8,749 bases of DNA from Candidatus Bathyarchaeota archaeon (GTDB lineage Archaea; Thermoproteota; Bathyarchaeia; Bathyarchaeales; UBA233), in NCBI GenBank assembly GCA_025057795.1, contig JANXEP010000045.1:1-8749 (forward strand). The letters are read 5' to 3'. Below are positions 5,660-8,749 of the stretch, one piece after another (position 1 is the stretch's first letter; each line of letters begins with the position of its first letter). Under the pieces are notes generated by a model. The model searched no databases, was not told the origin of the DNA, and worked only from the letters and a program-made list of their open reading frames with translations. Made by a program: the position numbers and the translations under genes.

Positions 5660-5684
5660 AAAAAAACTCGCCCAGGTTGGGGAG
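5660..5684 (-). terminator. Hairpin plus T7 terminator of the right-hand operon
   Basis: On the minus strand CTCCCCAACCTGGGCGAG forms a 7-bp stem with one bulged base and a 3-base loop, followed at once by TTTTTTT (5666-5660). It is shaped like an intrinsic terminator and lies about 140 bases after the stop of the membrane hydrolase gene. The minus transcript reaching it would carry the structured block as its 3' untranslated region. Confidence 0.55.
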
Positions 5685-5820
5685 AACGCTTAGACAAATT
5701 GGTGGAAAACAGTCGACCGCAGCTGAATGCTGCACCCTCCCCGGGAGATAACATCAAACGGGAAAGATGCGGCAATCGGTTGCGGGAGCTGGATTCCGCT
5801 GATTTTGTCTAGGCTTAGAC
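5667..5820 (+). ncRNA. Candidate structured non-coding RNA, unassigned family
   Basis: A GC-rich block of about 154 bases inside an AT-rich gap. Hairpin 1 is 5667-5684 (stem CTC, bulged G, CCCA with TGGGGAG). Then an 11-bp stem closes the rest: GCTTAGACAAA (5688-5698) with TTTGTCTAGGC (5804-5814). Inside are a 5-bp hairpin GCAGC/GCTGC (5719-5733), CTCC/GGAG (5737-5747), GCAA/TTGC with a TCGG loop (5772-5783), and AGC-GG/CC-GCT (5787-5800). The long stem has a T-G pair that is a G-U wobble on the plus strand but an A-C mismatch on the minus strand, which favours plus. The TATA box at 5640 agrees. Against this, the minus strand has the only clear terminator. No 5S, SRP, RNase P, tRNA or C/D signature is seen. 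A 3'-UTR element of the opposite operon is the main alternative. Confidence 0.5.
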
Positions 5821-6432
5821 TCAACTTGGGCTCTCTTGGCTATTCTCTGTTAGCATCTTTAAAGCCTGAATAATTGTGGATGCTGAAAACATACATAGAT
5901 AAAATAAATGGGGGAATATTAGCAATATTGGCACATCTGATGGAAAACCTGTTAATGTTGGAAGCAGAACCGTGAATGTTGGTATTGCTAAAAGCATATT
6001 TGAGTTGTGGGTTTTAAAGAAAATGGTTAAATCTCCTGCTTTCAACATAATAGCTATTGACAAGAAAAACAGAGTCCACTCCAGAGTTATGTTTGCTAAG
6101 CTTCTCATACACATGTTTATTCCATAACATCTTGAAGTTATCGGCCACAATATCTGCGCTCCTCCTGCAACATAGTCGCCGATTAGAAAATGTTGGACAA
6201 ATGCTGCAAAGTATGGTACAACTTTTTTGCGGTAAACTGCGAAAGATGAAAGGAAAACTATGAAAGCAAATATGATTGAGTGGGTTAGGCCACGGTGTTG
6301 AATTAAAAATGGGAAGAGGGCATCTATATCAGGCAAAACTGAAAGCGTAAATATTAATGGGAGGCTAACTTCCGTCTTCAGAAACTTTGCAGATGCTTTA
6401 CCAATGACGTACCCTAAGGCTAAGTGTCCCAC
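5821..6432 (-). CDS. YdjM/DUF457-type membrane-bound metal-dependent hydrolase
   Basis: A multi-pass membrane protein of 203 residues. It carries the family's conserved polar residues: His3 in GHLALGYVIG, LPDIDALFP (33-41, Asp35/Asp37), HRGLTHS (46-52, His46, Arg47, His51) and QHFLIGDYVAGGAQILWP (80-97, His81, Asp86). These are thought to bind a metal at the membrane face. Hydrophobic segments lie near 24-42, 53-67, 73-90, 113-130, 146-160 and 167-189. The substrate is unknown for the family; phospholipid-like substrates have been suggested for related proteins. Start is GTG 6430-6432: the family begins right at this histidine, and no other start lies nearby. A strong Shine-Dalgarno is unusually far away (see 6433-6456). 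It is the last gene of a probable operon, 57 bases after trmI. Confidence 0.8.
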   Translation of the reverse strand: MGHLALGYVIGKASAKFLKTEVSLPLIFTLSVLPDIDALFPFLIQHRGLTHSIIFAFIVFLSSFAVYRKKVVPYFAAFVQHFLIGDYVAGGAQILWPITSRCYGINMCMRSLANITLEWTLFFLSIAIMLKAGDLTIFFKTHNSNMLLAIPTFTVLLPTLTGFPSDVPILLIFPHLFYLCMFSASTIIQALKMLTENSQESPS

Positions 6433-6456
6433 AGCGAAACGATTTCGTCTCCTCCC
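6433..6456 (-). promoter_or_regulatory. Ribosome binding site with a hairpin in its spacer
   Basis: GGGAGGAG (6456-6449) is followed by CGAAATCGTTTCG (6447-6435), a 5-bp hairpin with a 3-base loop, and then CT before GTG. GGAGG is 18 bases from the start, too far for normal use. Folding the 13-base hairpin leaves about 5 bases, a workable spacing. No other start codon lies in between in this frame. Confidence 0.45.
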
Positions 6457-6489
6457 TTTGAAGCGTAAATATCAAAGTCTCCATTAAGG

Positions 6490-7275
6490 TTAGGTTTCAA
6501 GTTTGACGGCCTTCCTTGCAGAAGTTATGTACCCCGTATGGGCTGTCATCAGAGTCTGGGGTCGCGTTTTTCCCCTTTCAACCTGCATTCCCCGCACCAA
6601 ACATTCAACTGTTTCAATGTCTATGAAGCTGTTTTCTTTGAGGGCTTCGACGGTTTTGACAACCTGGTCTATTGTGGGGCTAAAGGAGACCACTGTCCCA
6701 CAAGGCTTTAATGAGGCGTAAGCGTGCGGTATGACAAGCCAAGGGGTTGCCAAATCCAAGATTACAGCGTCTACGTCTTGCTCGTCTATGCCAGCAGTAA
6801 TGTCCTTGTTCTTCAACTCGACAAAGTCCGCTAATTTTGCACGTTTCAGGTTTTTCTCCGCCGCTTTAAGGAAATCTTCTCGCACTTCGTAACTGTAAAC
6901 TCTGCCGTCGGGTTTGACATAGTGGGCTAGGGCTGTGGTTAACGCACCCGTTCCAGTTCCTGCTTCCACCACGCGGCTTCCTGGGCCTATGCCGCTGAAC
7001 ATTATTATGAGGGCTATGTCCTTTGGATAGGTTATCTGGGTTTTACGAACAGATTTCATTACATAGTCGCGTAAAAGAGGTTTCAAAAGGGTAAACTTAA
7101 CGCCAAGACTGCTTGAAACCGTTTCTCCATAAACTCTTCCAACTACATCGTCAAGTTTTATGAAACCCTTATGGGTGTGAAAAGCTTTGCCGGCCTCCAC
7201 CCTAACCATGTAGGTTCTCCTTTGATCAAGAAAAAGAAGCACGTAATCCCCTTCAGAGATTTTTTCAATCTTCAA
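6490..7275 (-). CDS. trmI: tRNA (adenine-N1)-methyltransferase TrmI (m1A57/58)
   Basis: A class I SAM-dependent enzyme that methylates N1 of adenine 57 and/or 58 in the T-loop of tRNA, stabilising the elbow; it works as a tetramer. An N-terminal beta domain (about 1-70, SEGDYVLLF...) precedes the Rossmann domain. PKDIALIIMFSGIGPGSRVVEAGTGTG is split here into PKDIALI (84-90) and motif I VVEAGTGTGAL (102-112). Glu130 in YSYEVRED binds the SAM ribose. LDLATPW (173-179) is the family's version of motif IV, with Asp174, and SFSPTIDQV (197-205) follows. The C-terminal TRPQTLMTAHTGY (237-249) has the conserved Arg-Pro and His. Length is normal at 261. Start is TTG 7273-7275 with a weak AGGGAT; the beta domain fits this start. 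The gene lies 41 bases after the small membrane protein gene. Confidence 0.9.
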   Translation of the reverse strand: MKIEKISEGDYVLLFLDQRRTYMVRVEAGKAFHTHKGFIKLDDVVGRVYGETVSSSLGVKFTLLKPLLRDYVMKSVRKTQITYPKDIALIIMFSGIGPGSRVVEAGTGTGALTTALAHYVKPDGRVYSYEVREDFLKAAEKNLKRAKLADFVELKNKDITAGIDEQDVDAVILDLATPWLVIPHAYASLKPCGTVVSFSPTIDQVVKTVEALKENSFIDIETVECLVRGMQVERGKTRPQTLMTAHTGYITSARKAVKLET

Positions 7276-7316
7276 AGGGCTATCCCTACAGAAGTTGATG
7301 ATACGTAACCTAATAA

Positions 7317-7556
7317 CTATTTTATAGAGCGAATGAAGCTTCGGTAAATGTATATGAAGTATGCTAGGGCGAAAAGCGTTAAGAATATCTCAAAGGTTAA
7401 AACTGCCAAGTTGTTCTCCACAGCCATGAAGTATCCGTGTTGGAGTATGCCCATGAAAACCAGGGTTTGCAGGAAAATGGCTCCCCCTAGGCAGCTTAAG
7501 CCTAAACTGTGAATTATTACCCGTATGCGCTGGCTAAGCTTCACTGGACTCTTCAT
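7317..7556 (-). CDS. Small two-helix membrane protein, unknown function
   Basis: A 79-residue protein with two predicted membrane helices, about 13-37 (VIIHSLGLSCLGGAIFLQTL onward) and 49-71 (NLAVLTFEIFLTLFALAYFI). A short loop QHGYFMAVEN lies between them. Both ends are basic (KSPVKLSQRIR and YRSFIRSIK), so both should face the cytoplasm, with the loop outside. It has no catalytic motif and I do not recognise a family. Start is ATG 7554-7556 with a weak GAGAT. It is the first gene of the apparent operon with trmI and the membrane hydrolase. A TATA-like TTTAAAAT near 7605-7612 would give a leader of about 26 bases. A tandem AGTTATG repeat at 7591-7604 lies just in front. Confidence 0.65.
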   Translation of the reverse strand: MKSPVKLSQRIRVIIHSLGLSCLGGAIFLQTLVFMGILQHGYFMAVENNLAVLTFEIFLTLFALAYFIYIYRSFIRSIK

Positions 7557-7590
7557 TATCTCTATTACAGCTGTTAAGAGTTGGCTTCTA

Positions 7591-7604
7591 AGTTATGAGT
7601 TATG
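7591..7604. repeat. Tandem 7-bp repeat
   Basis: AGTTATGAGTTATG is two direct copies of AGTTATG between the candidate TATA box and the start of the small membrane protein gene. It lies in the core promoter or leader and may be a regulator half-site pair or chance. Confidence 0.3.
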
Positions 7605-7653
7605 AATTTTAAAGAAGGAGCAAGATTAAACGTTGAAAATCAATATTGCCAGT

Positions 7654-8749
7654 CTAAATCTTGTATTCTTTTCCCTTTTCGGCTAAGATGGTTTCACTTT
7701 TCAATCCCCGCACAAACTTGGCAAACAAATCCGCTTGCTCGGTATGCACTGGGAAAATCTTGGATGCATCAACCTCTTTCAATACTTGCTTTAATGCAAA
7801 TGGCATTATATGCCCTGAGACATGGACATGGTATTGGGGTAAACCGTAATGCCTAAGCCAATTGCCAAGCCTCTCAAAGTCGATTTCCATCTCCTCATTG
7901 AAGGGTTCAGAGGAGGATGAAATATAACAACTTCCAGGTCTAGGCTGCACATCAACCAAATGTTCAAGGTCATAGAAAGAGAATGAAAGAATCATCTTGC
8001 CCTGTTTTTTCGAAATTTCTTCGCTATCCACAACCTTTTCCGGATATTCCTCCAGTATTTGTCTCTCCCATTTCCGCCTCGCTTTAGCCTCCTCCGCCTT
8101 CTTCGATTTTCGAAAAATCAACAGACGCTCATCCCTAAGTTCCGGAATCCTCAAACCCTTGTCCTCACGCAACGCATTCATTAAGTAAGCTTGCCGGAAA
8201 GATATGACTAAAAAGCGATTGTTCTCTTTTGCGACGTGATAAAAGGAGTTCAGCCTGTCCACGTCTGTGTAGGCAAACTCTGCAAGCACAAGGCCATCTG
8301 CCTGCCTCACAATGCTGTTCAGTTTGGCTTCCACCTCATCCTCCGAGGAAACAGTTGCGCCGGTCATGTTAGTGGCTTCTGTGACAACTGCAACAGGTTC
8401 AGCATCCTTCGCTTTCTCAACAAACTCTCGGGTCATTTCAGGCTTGGCTCCGTGAACCCTGAAATCACCTGTATAAACAACAGCCCCGCTGGAAGTGTGG
8501 ATTATAAAGCCGTAAGCCCCCGGTACTGAATGGTCCACATGTATAGGTTCAATTTCCAGACTGCCCACGCGGATGGTGTCCCCTGTTCTGAAAGGCTTGA
8601 AGGTTATGCCTTCAACGTTAAACTCCAAATCAGTTTTGCGCATCTCTCCGAAGGCTTGCAAGATAATTTTTGTTGTTTCTCCGCAATAGACTGGAATTTC
8701 CCGTTTTATGAAGGAAAGGTAGGCGGAATGATCCATATGCCCGTGAGAA
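7654..8749 (-). CDS. RNase J-like metallo-beta-lactamase/beta-CASP nuclease, 5' end beyond window
   Basis: The frame continues to the window edge: before the in-frame ATG at 8734-8736 it reads Ser-His-Gly-His, completing the zinc motif HGHMDH, so that ATG is internal. The N-terminal strand region of the fold (about 70-80 residues) is off the window. Counting from that Met, motif 3 His69 is in HVDHSVPGAYG, motif 4 Asp91 in YTGDFRVHG, beta-CASP motif A Glu120 in VTEATN, motif B His309 in HVSGHI and motif C His331 in FPVHTEQ. These are the metal ligands and the beta-CASP landmarks of RNA-cleaving enzymes, so endo- or 5'-3' exoribonuclease action in RNA decay or processing is likely. A lysine/glutamate-rich insertion lies near 208-246. 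It has no separate RNase J C-terminal domain. It is close to trmI but has its own 97-base gap. Confidence 0.85.
   Translation of the reverse strand, partial: SHGHMDHSAYLSFIKREIPVYCGETTKIILQAFGEMRKTDLEFNVEGITFKPFRTGDTIRVGSLEIEPIHVDHSVPGAYGFIIHTSSGAVVYTGDFRVHGAKPEMTREFVEKAKDAEPVAVVTEATNMTGATVSSEDEVEAKLNSIVRQADGLVLAEFAYTDVDRLNSFYHVAKENNRFLVISFRQAYLMNALREDKGLRIPELRDERLLIFRKSKKAEEAKARRKWERQILEEYPEKVVDSEEISKKQGKMILSFSFYDLEHLVDVQPRPGSCYISSSSEPFNEEMEIDFERLGNWLRHYGLPQYHVHVSGHIMPFALKQVLKEVDASKIFPVHTEQADLFAKFVRGLKSETILAEKGKEYKI

Noticed and set aside
5688..5814. 5S rRNA (about 120 bases closed by a terminal stem)
   Set aside because: The conserved internal 5S segments such as the loop with CCGAAC and GAAGUUAAG are absent on both strands.
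5667..5820. SRP RNA, RNase P RNA or C/D box RNA
   Set aside because: I found no GGAAGCAG-type SRP helix 8 motif, no RNase P conserved AGUCCG/ACAGA parts, and no paired RUGAUGA/CUGA boxes. An H/ACA RNA is not fully excluded.
8236..8529. 97-codon plus-strand frame
   Set aside because: It lies fully inside the beta-CASP nuclease gene on the other strand and has a shadow-like composition rich in Cys and His without motif order.
1..8749. CRISPR array
   Set aside because: No regularly spaced direct repeats of suitable length occur anywhere in the window.

Overview
The window reads as chromosomal DNA of an archaeon, most likely a mesophilic to moderately thermophilic Thermoproteota such as a Bathyarchaeia-type lineage. 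This placement is inferred from gene content and style, not from a marker gene. The evidence is AT-rich TATA-box promoters, many GTG and TTG starts, small winged-helix regulators of the archaeal HTH_45 type, a TrmI-type tRNA m1A methyltransferase and an RNase J-like beta-CASP nuclease. Almost everything is encoded on the minus strand; the exception is an aminotransferase at the left.

Left edge (1-1758): the remains of an IS607-family serine recombinase (minus strand, internally deleted) abut a class III, glutamate-1-semialdehyde aminomutase-like aminotransferase (plus strand) that has lost about 60-70 N-terminal residues. The two defects probably share one history: an IS607 insertion broke the gene. 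About 450 bases of non-coding DNA follow, with a small MITE-like inverted-repeat unit and a T-tract behind the next gene.

Centre (1759-5436): mobA (molybdenum cofactor nucleotidyltransferase); a two-gene operon of a coiled-coil/winged-helix protein and a MinD/ParA-type ATPase; a free-standing HTH_45 regulator with a clear TATA box; a 60-residue charged orphan; and a PD-(D/E)XK nuclease-like protein. A perfect 14-bp palindrome about 200 bp upstream of the ATPase operon has the same outer arms as the bacterial ParB site parS. A cluster of three GTTCAC half-sites lies before the 60-residue gene.

Non-coding core (5437-5820): this is the most interesting stretch. A GC-rich block in an AT-rich gap folds into a structured RNA closed by an 11-bp stem. 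It has a TATA box at the correct distance on the plus strand and a hairpin-plus-T7 terminator on the minus strand. Inverted and direct AGTTAAA repeats sit just upstream of the TATA box. I could not match it to 5S, SRP, RNase P, tRNA or C/D RNAs.

Right side (5821-8749): three minus-strand genes, probably one operon, encode a two-helix membrane protein, tRNA m1A methyltransferase TrmI and a YdjM/DUF457 membrane hydrolase. Upstream lies a beta-CASP RNase J-like nuclease cut by the window edge. RNA processing (nuclease, TrmI, the candidate RNA) is the only shared theme here, and that grouping is an inference from proximity.
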